From Chitinophagaceae bacterium (GTDB lineage Bacteria > Bacteroidota > Bacteroidia > Chitinophagales > Chitinophagaceae): a DNA stretch of 64,000 bases. Made by a program: the position numbers and the translations under genes. The stretch lies in the NCBI GenBank assembly GCA_947454235.1, contig CANGIY010000012.1:49112-113111 (forward strand), given 5' to 3'. Below the pieces are notes generated by a model. That model worked only from the letters and a program-made list of their open reading frames with translations, was not told the DNA's origin and ran no database searches. This document shows, piece by piece, positions 38,959 through 48,665 of this stretch; the first letter of the stretch is position 1, and every line of letters starts with the position of its first letter.

Positions 38959-40356
38959 ATGCGCTCTGTTATACTCACTTTTATACTGTGCCTGTTAGGC
39001 GTTTATGCCTATTGCTGTTCGGGTACTATAACCGCAGGTACTTGTACCCCATCGAAGCGGGAGGTATTCTTTGATTCTTCGTTTGTGTTGAGATTGTCGG
39101 GTGCTACCACAGGTACAGGCATTACCTATCAATGGCAGTCTTCACCCAACCATGTAATGTGGACCAACATAACCGGTGCCACTGATAGCACCTATTTTGT
39201 GACTAGCATTACATCAACATTGTTTTACCGTTGTTTCATGGTATGTACAGCCGGCAGCAGCAGCGATACTTCAGGTATTGCTGCGGTGGCGTTTGTAAAC
39301 GATGGCTATTGTAACCCTATGATTGATTTCGCATCGAATGATTGCGATTCGGGCAGAGGATTCAATAATTTTGGTTTTACAGGGTATCGGGCCACTTCGC
39401 TCAACGATTCAACACCATGCAGCTCAATGGTATATGGATTTAAAGACATAAGTGAAAAAACAGTCGTTGTCCAGCAAAATGAATGGTACAGCACATGGGG
39501 AGACCGTTCTATAAGTACCATCTGGATTGACCTAAACAATGACGGATATTATGCTGCCGATGAAATTGTGGGTGGTGGTTCTTTTCGTGCGCCGTTCAGC
39601 CCGTTTTCCGATTCACTTATACCCCACCGAATGAGGGTAATGACCTCATATTTGCCTACAGATGAAGCCGGAATGGGTATTGAACCTTTGTTTCCCGATG
39701 CTTGTGCCAAAGGTTTTTGGGAAAGTACTATGACTGCAAGTATTTATGAGATGAACTATGCACATGGTGCTGCCCATGATTATACTGTATTTTTATCGCC
39801 TGCACGTTCCTGTACAGGAAGTGTTACTGCGGGCAGAGCTATTGCGAACACTGCATTCACAACGGGAAGTTTTTCTCTTACCCTAAAAAATACCACTGAA
39901 CAATCAGGTATCGGGTATCAATGGCAATCTTCTACCGACGACTCAACCTGGACAAATATCACCGGGGCAACTACTATACCATACATTGCTTCCCCCATCA
40001 CTGTAAAAACGTTTTTTCGTTGTTACACGACATGCGTCAGTTCGGGCTCGGTTGATACTTCGTCACCTTTTTGTGTGCACCCACTTTGGTATGACCATTC
40101 TGATGAGAATATACATTATTGCGGTGGATGGGGTAATATGGTTCGCTTCGTCTGGGGCAGTATTTATGACAGGGACTCAAACTACCGTGTGAATTGGGCC
40201 GACCGCTCAGCCACTATGGAAACAACAGTTATTCAAGGCGATACTATTGAATTAACGGTTGAGTCTTTTCTTCCTTACTGCTGCGGAGGTGTGGCTATAG
40301 TCTGTATATTGATTACAACGACAATGGTCGCTTTTCTGATAGTGGGGAGATGGTAG
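38959..40356 (+). CDS. N-terminal part of a secreted Ig-like/GEVED-domain protein (apparently frameshifted)
   Basis: signal peptide; Ig-like YQWQSSPNHVMWTNITGATDSTYF; GEVED-like TIWIDLNNDGYYAADEIV; last ~20 residues look out of frame. Confidence 0.7.
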   Translation: MRSVILTFILCLLGVYAYCCSGTITAGTCTPSKREVFFDSSFVLRLSGATTGTGITYQWQSSPNHVMWTNITGATDSTYFVTSITSTLFYRCFMVCTAGSSSDTSGIAAVAFVNDGYCNPMIDFASNDCDSGRGFNNFGFTGYRATSLNDSTPCSSMVYGFKDISEKTVVVQQNEWYSTWGDRSISTIWIDLNNDGYYAADEIVGGGSFRAPFSPFSDSLIPHRMRVMTSYLPTDEAGMGIEPLFPDACAKGFWESTMTASIYEMNYAHGAAHDYTVFLSPARSCTGSVTAGRAIANTAFTTGSFSLTLKNTTEQSGIGYQWQSSTDDSTWTNITGATTIPYIASPITVKTFFRCYTTCVSSGSVDTSSPFCVHPLWYDHSDENIHYCGGWGNMVRFVWGSIYDRDSNYRVNWADRSATMETTVIQGDTIELTVESFLPYCCGGVAIVCILITTTMVAFLIVGRW

Positions 40357-43300
40357 CCGAAGGTGGAGATATGGGTTCAGGCTTTACTTTGATGTATGGC
40401 TCCATAAGCACAAGTGCAACCATAGGAACACATATGTTGATGCTAGAAGGTAGTGATGGGGGAACGACAGAAGCCCGAATGTATACAATACATGTCATTT
40501 CACCCTATTGCGTGGGGCGACCGGCCGCTGGGTATGCTGCATCTACATTAGCAACGGCGTGTACTCCTACATCATTCACGCTCAATGTTTACGGTGAAAC
40601 CACGTTGATTGGCACCAGGTATCAATGGCAATACTCGCTCGACAGCACGACATGGGTCGATATTTCAGGTGCCACCAGCACTTCTTACAGCACAGTTGAT
40701 ACACTCACCACTTACTACCGTTGTGTGGTGTCATGTTCTTATTCTGGTCTATCGTCTAATTCAGTTCCGGTAAGGGTGTTTTATGTACCGGGCGCATCGG
40801 CTCCTGTGGCTGGCACGCTCAGCGGCGCATCTTATGTGTGTGTTGGCTCAACTACAACGTTCACAACCACTGGTTCTGCAGGAGGTGTGTGGAGCATCGG
40901 AAACCCTTGGTTAGGAACCATTTCATCTTCTGGTGTTATTACAGCAACTTCTGGTGGGTCTGATTATGTTTACTATACCGTAACCACAGGCTGCGGCACC
41001 GATGTTGCACGGCTAGCCCTTGAATTCAGAGACCGCCCGGCAATTGAAAGATATTATGGCGATGACTTTGTTTGTGCAGGTACTACCACTACACTCACCA
41101 CCTTAACATCAGGAACGTGGTCGTCGGTGCATACTTCTATTGCTACCGTTACAACGGGTGGTGTCGTTACTGGTGTGTCGGTGGGTTTAGATACCATCGT
41201 TCACGTCATTTCAAATACATGTGGTACCACCCGCACAGCCAGACCATTTTGGGTAATTGGTCCGCCTGTTGTTCGAGACATAATTGGGCCTGACACTTTG
41301 TGCGTAGGCAGTACCGCTACTTACACCGACAGTACCGAAGGTGGTTTCTGGTACTCGTCGTGTTTTTCATGCGGTTTAATTAGCTCTTCTTCTTATGTCA
41401 CTACCGAGGCTTCAATAACCGCCTATCTACCAGGCACTGATACCCTTATTTATTTTGTGACTAATACTTGCGGTTCAAGTGAAGTACATCACCCAATTAC
41501 AATTTTAGCTATTCCTGAAATTGCACCCATTACAGGCCCAACTACTGTTTGTGAAGGTGGGTCAATGACACTATCTGATTCAATCTCAGGCGGCACATGG
41601 CGCTCTTCAAGCCCAGGTACTGCCACTATTACTACAGGAGGTACCGTTTATGGAGTAAGCCCCGGCCTTGATACTGTGAGTTACAATACGAGTAATTATT
41701 GCACAACAAGGGTAGCAACCTACGTTATTCGGGTAGCACCGCTTCCTATTCCAGGTATCATTTCCGGCAGTGATAGTATGTGCATCGGCGACGCGGTTGC
41801 ATTTAGTGATACCGCTACCGGAGGCACGTGGTCTTCGGTCAATACATCGATTGCCAGTGTTTCATCTTCAGGCATGGTGTATGGTCTGGCAGCAGGCATT
41901 GATACCATTAAGTACGCTATCACTAATGCTTGTGGTACACGAGTTGCGTCGAAACCGGTAAAAGTGCTAACTGTACCTCTTCCGGGAACTATTACAGGGC
42001 TTTCGACTGTCTGCGAACACGATTCAACTTTTTTGTCTGAGTCAGTATCCGGGGGAGTTTGGACTACAGCTTCGTCCTTCCCTGCAACTATCTCTGCAAT
42101 TGGTGTTGTACACGCCCTGCATGCAGGAACTGATACTGTCTACTATACTAGGTCAAACATGTGTGGTTCCCGAAGTTCGAGTTATGAGGTTACTATAGCA
42201 CCCCTCCCCAATGCAGGCAGTATTGCAGGTGCCGACTCGGTGTGCCTGGGAACAACCACAACCTTGTCTGTTAGTTCAGGAACCGGTACATGGTACACAA
42301 CCGGGCACCATACAGCAATTACCACTACAGGTGTAGTTAGTGGTACAACACCCGGACTAGATTCTATTTATTATGTGGTGATTAACTCATGTGGCATTGA
42401 CACAGCAAGGCATTTGATTTTCGCCCTCGATACACCCCATGCCGGTTCAATTACCGGTGCCGATTCACTTTGTGTGAATAGGACAACTGTATTTTCTGAC
42501 ACAGCAGGAGGCGGTGTATGGCGCACTACAGGGCACCATAGTTTTGTCACCGTGATTGGTGTAGTAAGGGGAACATCACCGGGGCGTGACTCAGTGTTTT
42601 ATGTGGTGCCTAACTCCTGCGGTATTGATACTGCCACACGTGTGATTACTATGCTTGATACTCCTCACGCAGCAGCAATTACCGGTATTGATTCTATTTG
42701 TCGCGGCACAACTACCACGCTTTCCGATACCTCACGCAGTGGTACATGGTATGCAACGAGCCATCATAGCACTACTTCTTCTGGCGGTGTTGTTAGTGGT
42801 TCAACACCCGGCCGCGACTCTGTTTATTATGTTGTAACCAATTCATGTGGTACCGATACTGCTGTTCGCTTCATTTATGTACTTGACACCGCTTTTGCGG
42901 GCGCTGTGACAGGCACCGATTCGCTTTGTGCCGGTACAAATTCTACATTTTCAAGCACTTCAACAAGTGGGTTTTGGCGCACAACTGGCAGGCATAGTTC
43001 TATCTCCTCAACTGGTGTAGTTAGAAGCTTAACAGCCGGGCGCGATTCTGTTTATTATATAGTGGCAAACGCCTGTGGCATTGATACCGCCTGGCACGTT
43101 ATATTATTGCTTGATACGCCACATGCGGACATTATTACTGGTTCCGATTCGCTTTGTTTGGGCACTGCGACTACGCTGAGTGATACTTCACACAGTGGCG
43201 CATGGCACTCGACGGGTCATCATATTTCCATTTCAACAGCGGGCAGGGTTACCAGCATTTCACCGGGATCCGACTCGGTTTACTATGTAGTTTCAAACTC

Positions 43301-44294
43301 CTGCGGCTTCGATTCAGCAATTCTTGTATTAACCGTGCTTGACACTCCTTTTGCAGGCTATATATTGGGCTCTGATTCGCTTTGTTTAGGCATGACCACC
43401 ACCTTCTCTGATACTTCACGAGGTGGCACATGGCACTCAACCAGCCATCATAGTACTATTACAGCAACCGGGGTAGTTCGTACAACTACGCCCGGGCGCG
43501 ATTCAGTTTACTATATAGTGCCCAATTCTTGTGGCATTGATACTGCGGTGCTTTATGTTACTGTTATGGATACCACAAGTGCAGGCACAATTATGGGTGT
43601 AGATTCATTTTGCGTAGGTACAACCGCTACTCTTACCGACTCTATTGGTGGTGGAACGTGGTTTTCAACAAGCCATCACAGCACAATCACATCAGCAGGC
43701 AGTATAAACGGCACATCACCGGGGCGCGATTCGGTTTATTATGTAGTTTCAAATGTTTGTGGCATAGACAGCACAGAACACCTTATTACCATGCTCGATA
43801 CTCCGCATGCAGGAACCATAACCGGAGCCGATAGTGTTTGCCTCACCCTCACTGTTTCAATGACTGATGCAGCTTCGGGTGGCACATGGGCTACTGCGAC
43901 AGGTAATACTTCTGTTTCTACAACAGGGGTGGTAACGGGCGTCGCTGTTGGGCATGATACTATTTTGTACAGTGTTACGAATACTTGCGGAACAGCGATT
44001 GCCAGAAAAGTCATTTATGCCCATGACTGTCATCTGGGTATCAACGAATATGAAACCAATCAAATTTACGTTTACCCTAACCCGGCTACAAACGCCATCC
44101 AGATTCAGATAGACAACTACAAAACACCTAAAAACCTTGTACTGACAGATGTGCAGGGACAGGTGTTGTTTAATAAAGCGGCTACGGGCACTGTTACAAC
44201 AATAGATGTTTCGGGTGTTGCCTCAGGAATCTATTTGTTGAAAGTGAGCGACGGCAGCCAAACGCGCATTTTCAAATTGGTAATCGCTCAATAA
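40350..44294 (+). CDS. C-terminal part of the same protein: about 14 tandem Ig-like modules and a T9SS type A sorting domain
   Basis: repeated xITGxDSLCxGTTTTLSDTSxGGTWxxTxHHSxITxxGVVxGTTPGRDSVYYVVxNSCGIDTA; C-terminal VYPNPATNAIQIQI...GIYLLKVSDGSQTRIFKLVIAQ. Confidence 0.8.
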   Translation: MVAEGGDMGSGFTLMYGSISTSATIGTHMLMLEGSDGGTTEARMYTIHVISPYCVGRPAAGYAASTLATACTPTSFTLNVYGETTLIGTRYQWQYSLDSTTWVDISGATSTSYSTVDTLTTYYRCVVSCSYSGLSSNSVPVRVFYVPGASAPVAGTLSGASYVCVGSTTTFTTTGSAGGVWSIGNPWLGTISSSGVITATSGGSDYVYYTVTTGCGTDVARLALEFRDRPAIERYYGDDFVCAGTTTTLTTLTSGTWSSVHTSIATVTTGGVVTGVSVGLDTIVHVISNTCGTTRTARPFWVIGPPVVRDIIGPDTLCVGSTATYTDSTEGGFWYSSCFSCGLISSSSYVTTEASITAYLPGTDTLIYFVTNTCGSSEVHHPITILAIPEIAPITGPTTVCEGGSMTLSDSISGGTWRSSSPGTATITTGGTVYGVSPGLDTVSYNTSNYCTTRVATYVIRVAPLPIPGIISGSDSMCIGDAVAFSDTATGGTWSSVNTSIASVSSSGMVYGLAAGIDTIKYAITNACGTRVASKPVKVLTVPLPGTITGLSTVCEHDSTFLSESVSGGVWTTASSFPATISAIGVVHALHAGTDTVYYTRSNMCGSRSSSYEVTIAPLPNAGSIAGADSVCLGTTTTLSVSSGTGTWYTTGHHTAITTTGVVSGTTPGLDSIYYVVINSCGIDTARHLIFALDTPHAGSITGADSLCVNRTTVFSDTAGGGVWRTTGHHSFVTVIGVVRGTSPGRDSVFYVVPNSCGIDTATRVITMLDTPHAAAITGIDSICRGTTTTLSDTSRSGTWYATSHHSTTSSGGVVSGSTPGRDSVYYVVTNSCGTDTAVRFIYVLDTAFAGAVTGTDSLCAGTNSTFSSTSTSGFWRTTGRHSSISSTGVVRSLTAGRDSVYYIVANACGIDTAWHVILLLDTPHADIITGSDSLCLGTATTLSDTSHSGAWHSTGHHISISTAGRVTSISPGSDSVYYVVSNSCGFDSAILVLTVLDTPFAGYILGSDSLCLGMTTTFSDTSRGGTWHSTSHHSTITATGVVRTTTPGRDSVYYIVPNSCGIDTAVLYVTVMDTTSAGTIMGVDSFCVGTTATLTDSIGGGTWFSTSHHSTITSAGSINGTSPGRDSVYYVVSNVCGIDSTEHLITMLDTPHAGTITGADSVCLTLTVSMTDAASGGTWATATGNTSVSTTGVVTGVAVGHDTILYSVTNTCGTAIARKVIYAHDCHLGINEYETNQIYVYPNPATNAIQIQIDNYKTPKNLVLTDVQGQVLFNKAATGTVTTIDVSGVASGIYLLKVSDGSQTRIFKLVIAQ
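40812..44040 (+). repeat. tandem protein-coding repeats, about 14 modules of 76-83 codons
   Basis: modules aligned by eye; modules 7-13 (42216-43811) are 7 x 228 bp exactly. Confidence 0.8.
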
Positions 44295-44305
44295 AAAACT
44301 GGTTA

Positions 44306-44833
44306 TTATTGGCAATTCTGCGGTGTCCTTTGTAACAGGGTGAGGTCAAAACCATTTTGTTTCAGGCGCGTTAAAATGCCCTGATAAACCGACTCCTCGA
44401 TTTTCGGTGTGCGGGAAAGAATCCAAAGGTATTTCCTGCTGGGGTGGCTCACAACCGCATAAGAATAATCGGGGGCAAGGTCTATAATCCAGTATTTTGC
44501 CCGGAACGGGAAGAAAAACTGCACCCACAACTGCGCATTGCCTGTATTGGGTTGCACAAACGCCTTGCCCTTGATGTACGATTGTTTACCATTAATGGCA
44601 TCGCGGTTGCACCTGTTTTCTACAATCAGGTAGCCTTTCTCGGTGAGGGTGTATTCGGCAGTGGTGCAGTGACACCCTTTTTGAAACCGCTGCGGGAACG
44701 AGGCTACATCATACCATTTACCGGCATAACGCTGCACATCAACAAAGGGTACTGTTTTCAATTCAGGCACCTGAGCATGGGCACCCAACCCTAAAAAGCT
44801 AAATATCGACATCAGCAGAACAAGTTTTTTCAC
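44306..44833 (-). CDS. blc: lipocalin family protein (Blc-like)
   Basis: VDVQRYAGKWYDVASFPQRFQKGC lipocalin GxW motif; YWIIDLAPDYSYAVVSHPSRKYLWILSRTP. Confidence 0.88.
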   Translation of the reverse strand: MKKLVLLMSIFSFLGLGAHAQVPELKTVPFVDVQRYAGKWYDVASFPQRFQKGCHCTTAEYTLTEKGYLIVENRCNRDAINGKQSYIKGKAFVQPNTGNAQLWVQFFFPFRAKYWIIDLAPDYSYAVVSHPSRKYLWILSRTPKIEESVYQGILTRLKQNGFDLTLLQRTPQNCQ

Positions 44834-44925
44834 TTAGTAAAGTTACTCGATCTAAACACGCTCACAACGCAAGATAAGATTTGATGATTCTATGAGGGTA
44901 TTGTGGCGGCGAGGTTAGGATTCCC

Positions 44926-45762
44926 TCATTTCAATGTGCTCATTCTCCTTCGCCAAAAAGATTTTGTTAGCCCTACAAACGGTCTGATAACTAGTAACCA
45001 CCAGGGTTTGAAGCTGCGCTTTCTGCTGGTAAGCAAATTCGCAACTACCATTGCAACGTGGTCGGGGTGCATGGCTGGTGCATTTTTGTAGGCTTCCGTA
45101 GGTGCAATCATACGTGTGCGCACCAGTGGTAAATAAACTATAGATGATACAATGCCTTTTTGTTCCAGTTCTTCACTGGTGCTTTCCACCCATTCCTTCA
45201 TTGCCACCTTCGATGCCTGATACGCTGCCCACCCCGGCGCAGCGGGCAAAAGTGTATTAATAGCTGAAATATGAATGATTTGCCCCTTCTTTTCAGCCAA
45301 TGCTGGCACAAGGGCCATCGCAAGTGCTACAGGTGATAGATAATTGAGTTGTATGGTGCGTGTAAAATCGTGGTGGCGGTCAAGCGACTCCCAAATACTA
45401 CGGTGAATTGACTTTCCTGCATTGTTGATGAAAACGTCCACGCCGCCTTCTACTTCTGCCAGTTTCTTGCTCAATTGTCCAACAGCTTCAGGGTCATATA
45501 AGTCGCAGGGAATACATGTGATGGTACTGCCGTCTTTGCTGAGTTCTGCTGAGAGCAAGTGGAGCCTTTCTTCAGTTCTTGCAATTAAAATGAGGTGGGC
45601 TCCATGTTTTGCCAAGGTTCTGGCAATTGATTCGCCTATTCCAAATGTTGCACCGGTTATCACAACTGTTTTACCGGCCATGCGCTGTTTCAACAGTTCT
45701 GGTTGAATTTCATAAAAAGGAAACAGGAAACGCTCCAGCAATGAATACCCGAATCGGTTCAT
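44926..45762 (-). CDS. SDR family oxidoreductase
   Basis: VVITGATFGIGESIARTLA; INNAGKS; AAYQASKVAMKEW; start likely MNRFGYSLL (45762), overlapping the upstream stop. Confidence 0.88.
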   Translation of the reverse strand: MNRFGYSLLERFLFPFYEIQPELLKQRMAGKTVVITGATFGIGESIARTLAKHGAHLILIARTEERLHLLSAELSKDGSTITCIPCDLYDPEAVGQLSKKLAEVEGGVDVFINNAGKSIHRSIWESLDRHHDFTRTIQLNYLSPVALAMALVPALAEKKGQIIHISAINTLLPAAPGWAAYQASKVAMKEWVESTSEELEQKGIVSSIVYLPLVRTRMIAPTEAYKNAPAMHPDHVAMVVANLLTSRKRSFKPWWLLVIRPFVGLTKSFWRRRMSTLK

Positions 45763-46847
45763 CAATCGGCAGTTGCAACAGTGAAGGTAATTTCGTTCAA
45801 CGTCTTGTTCATAGAAAATTGCAAACCAAGGCGGTCGCACATTGATTTGCATATACACAGCCCCAGTCCCAACCCATTTCTCGACAGGTCGTCGTGGAAT
45901 TTTCGAAATGGCTTTACGTCAGAAATCTTGAAAGCCAATGGCTTTACAAGCGAATTGGTAACCACCAGTTCAAACTTATCGCCCATGGCTGTAAGGCTTA
46001 TGTGCGGCGAACTTCCATTTGAAGAGAACTTAATGGCATTGTCCACCAGTTCGGTGAAAATAATTTTGATAGCCTCTATATTGCCGTGCCACATACCGTC
46101 TTGCACTATGCGGGTTTCTACATGCCTGAAGTCATAAATGAGCAGGTTATCGAAACTCTTCACAATGGTTTTCAGCACTTCTTCAAGATTTGCGCCTTCC
46201 CCATTGGTAGCACCGTGCGCCCAGGCGTCGCTGTTCAAACTTGCAAATCGTGTCAGGTTTTGAGCCGAACGTTGTAGCCTGAAACCCGATGAATAGATGA
46301 CTTGTATTAACTCTCCCAGTCCATCTACCTTCTCGTAGCCTGGTAAATCGGTGAAAAGCATTGAGCAGTTGAGTATACCATTGATAGGTGTCAGAAACTC
46401 CTGATTAAAACTCTTATTCATTAGTGCTGCCAAATGGTCGTTGACCTCATTTCTGATGCTCCATTGCACTTTTCGGGCTATGTCAAGCCTTGACTTTATA
46501 GTTGTCGCCAGTTGTTTACCGGCATAAGGTTTCCTGATAAAATCATCGGCACCGGCATGCATGCAGTGCCTCAAAATTTCTTCTTCGGTGTCTGATACCT
46601 GAACAATCAACGGCTTTTTATAATAGCCACCCACCGACTTAATTTGCACAACAAAATCTTCTGCTTCCTCAAGGCACGTGTCGGCGTCGCAAACAATAAG
46701 ATCGTAGCTATTTTTTTCGATTAACTTGATGGCTGTAGAAAATGACTCCACCGACTGAATTCCGATTTTATTCAGCTCCAGGATAATAGTAATGGCCTGG
46801 CGGTTTCGGCGATCCCGATCGATAACAAGCACCAAGTCATTTTTCAT
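45762..46847 (-). CDS. receiver domain + histidine-kinase-like protein (HATPase_c)
   Basis: DLIVCDADTCLEEAEDF, ADDFIRKPYAGKQL receiver; FTELVDNAIKFSSNG; NGLGLGLCICKSM; phosphoacceptor position is Gln. Confidence 0.82.
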   Translation of the reverse strand: MKNDLVLVIDRDRRNRQAITIILELNKIGIQSVESFSTAIKLIEKNSYDLIVCDADTCLEEAEDFVVQIKSVGGYYKKPLIVQVSDTEEEILRHCMHAGADDFIRKPYAGKQLATTIKSRLDIARKVQWSIRNEVNDHLAALMNKSFNQEFLTPINGILNCSMLFTDLPGYEKVDGLGELIQVIYSSGFRLQRSAQNLTRFASLNSDAWAHGATNGEGANLEEVLKTIVKSFDNLLIYDFRHVETRIVQDGMWHGNIEAIKIIFTELVDNAIKFSSNGSSPHISLTAMGDKFELVVTNSLVKPLAFKISDVKPFRKFHDDLSRNGLGLGLCICKSMCDRLGLQFSMNKTLNEITFTVATAD

Positions 46848-46991
46848 ATCTTCACATTCATTGTAACTGTTCGCACCTGTTGGAATTCAAGGTTGTTGGC
46901 GCACAAAGAAACAAAAATAAAATTATAATAATTCTGCAGGTTTCGAAATTATTCGACAACCATGTCGCATGCCCGAATTGCTCCAAAAGAA

Positions 46992-47678
46992 TTATTGGTA
47001 TTTTGAAAAAATACCTTTGTCAAAAATAGTCCACAAGCACGCCTTTTGGTCGCAGCTTTTTAGGGCAGCATTAGCCCATGTGTTGCAAGTATGAAAGAGA
47101 CTGTAACTACCATTTGCCTCATAAAAGGCATCATTCATTCCGTAGTTGGCATTGGTAACAATAGGTATAAAATGCGCATTCTGATTTTTTTGAAAGCTAG
47201 AGGTGATAAACTGCACGAGTTGAGCATATTGTTGCTCGGTGATCACAATTTTCCTGCAACTCTCGTTTTCAGTAAGGGCATGGTAATAAGTAGCATGAAT
47301 AGCTGTTGTGCTTAAACCGGTAACTGCCTTAAAAGCAACCGAGAATTTCAGATCAGCCCAAGTAGGTGTCTCCAGGTAAAACCCTTTGTCGCCCCATCCC
47401 ATTCCTAGGTATGAGAAAGTCGTATCCTGACCTTTTGTGTTGGCGAACTGCACCTCTTTTGCCCAGTCTATTTCCTTATAACGCACCGGAACTACAATAT
47501 CAGTATGCACGCCGTTGGTTTTTATGTAAATAGCCACACCGTTGCTCACTTGCACGGTGTGGCTGTTTACAGTAATTTTTGTACAAATCACCTCGACAAT
47601 TACAAAAGCTATTAGGAACAACAACAGTGCGCCAATCGCTTTTAAAGTAATACGAAGAGCCGTCTTTACATTTTTCAT
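46992..47678 (-). CDS. DUF2459 (TIGR02117-like) family protein
   Basis: GVAIYIKTNGVHTDIVVPV; YLGMGWGDKGFYLETPTWADL; HTCNTWANAALK. Confidence 0.8.
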   Translation of the reverse strand: MKNVKTALRITLKAIGALLLFLIAFVIVEVICTKITVNSHTVQVSNGVAIYIKTNGVHTDIVVPVRYKEIDWAKEVQFANTKGQDTTFSYLGMGWGDKGFYLETPTWADLKFSVAFKAVTGLSTTAIHATYYHALTENESCRKIVITEQQYAQLVQFITSSFQKNQNAHFIPIVTNANYGMNDAFYEANGSYSLFHTCNTWANAALKSCDQKACLWTIFDKGIFSKYQ

Positions 47679-47693
47679 AGATTCAATACGAAA

Positions 47694-48662
47694 TTACTTT
47701 CGTCCTATTGCATTATAAATCAAGGATGTAAAAGCGGTATCCTTACATAACGTGCGGCAAAAATCGCTAGCACCTTTGTCATTTAAATGGTTAGGGTCAT
47801 AATACCTTTTGGCGTCAGCACAAAATTCAAGGAGCGCCTTGTCGAAAAATGGAATATTCAACTCCCTGCAAATTTGCCCTGTAACTGCAAATGATTTTGC
47901 ATCAAATAAATCTTTATAAACAGGTCCCTGAACGCAAATAAATTGGATATTTTTCGACTTACAAAATGAATCCAAAAATTGCACTTCTAATTTTATACTA
48001 TCTTTTTTCGAGCGAAAATAACGGAAATTATTTCCATTGCGTTCATCTGCAAGAATTGGTGCTGAGACAGAGTCCCAGACATAACTGAATGTCAAATAAC
48101 GATTTTTATCCCACAATTTTCCATTTTTTCGTAGAATGCAATCCATAAATATCTTATATTTCAATACTGCGTAACAAGGTAAATATTGTTCTGCCCAATT
48201 GTAGTTGAAATAATTCACGATTTCTTCTCTGTCTTCCTGTGCGAAAAAAGCATATCTTGAAAAACTGTGCTTTTCATTATAATTGGTATTGCCTACTAAG
48301 TTGAGAGGACCAGGCGAGACATAAGGGTCAAAACTAAGAATCACTACTTTTGGTGCTTTGCTATGTTTGAGATATTGTTTTAACTGCATATAGGCAAATG
48401 ATATTTCGCCATGCCCAAGAATCCCCATGTTTAGAAATTTTATGTTCATCGAGTCTTGAAAAATTCGGGGAACAAAATGGTTGGCACATCTTGAATTCCC
48501 AAAAGCGATTACATCATAGTCAAGGTTTTTTCCAATAGTATAAATGTCATGCCCGTTTACTGTCTTATCTTTTAACCTGTAAACTATGCCTATCTGCAAG
48601 ACCGTTGCGATAGCCAAAATCAAAATTCCAAGAATGGCGAGCTTTTTGATGAATATCTTCAT
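47694..48662 (-). CDS. SGNH-hydrolase-like/AlgX-type protein partnered with MBOAT
   Basis: DVIAFGNSRCANHFVP (GxSx block I-like) and YYDPNHLNDKGA (DxxH block V-like). Confidence 0.6.
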   Translation of the reverse strand: MKIFIKKLAILGILILAIATVLQIGIVYRLKDKTVNGHDIYTIGKNLDYDVIAFGNSRCANHFVPRIFQDSMNIKFLNMGILGHGEISFAYMQLKQYLKHSKAPKVVILSFDPYVSPGPLNLVGNTNYNEKHSFSRYAFFAQEDREEIVNYFNYNWAEQYLPCYAVLKYKIFMDCILRKNGKLWDKNRYLTFSYVWDSVSAPILADERNGNNFRYFRSKKDSIKLEVQFLDSFCKSKNIQFICVQGPVYKDLFDAKSFAVTGQICRELNIPFFDKALLEFCADAKRYYDPNHLNDKGASDFCRTLCKDTAFTSLIYNAIGRK

Positions 48663-48665
48663 TGG

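Noticed and set aside
40270-40356. Programmed -1 ribosomal frameshift
   Set aside because: No X-XXY-YYZ slippery heptamer or downstream pseudoknot is evident; a single-base deletion or assembly error is simpler.
40812-44040. Regular ~228-bp periodicity considered as a CRISPR-like or satellite array
   Set aside because: Fully explained by in-frame protein modules; units are long, coding and diverged, with no repeat-spacer structure.
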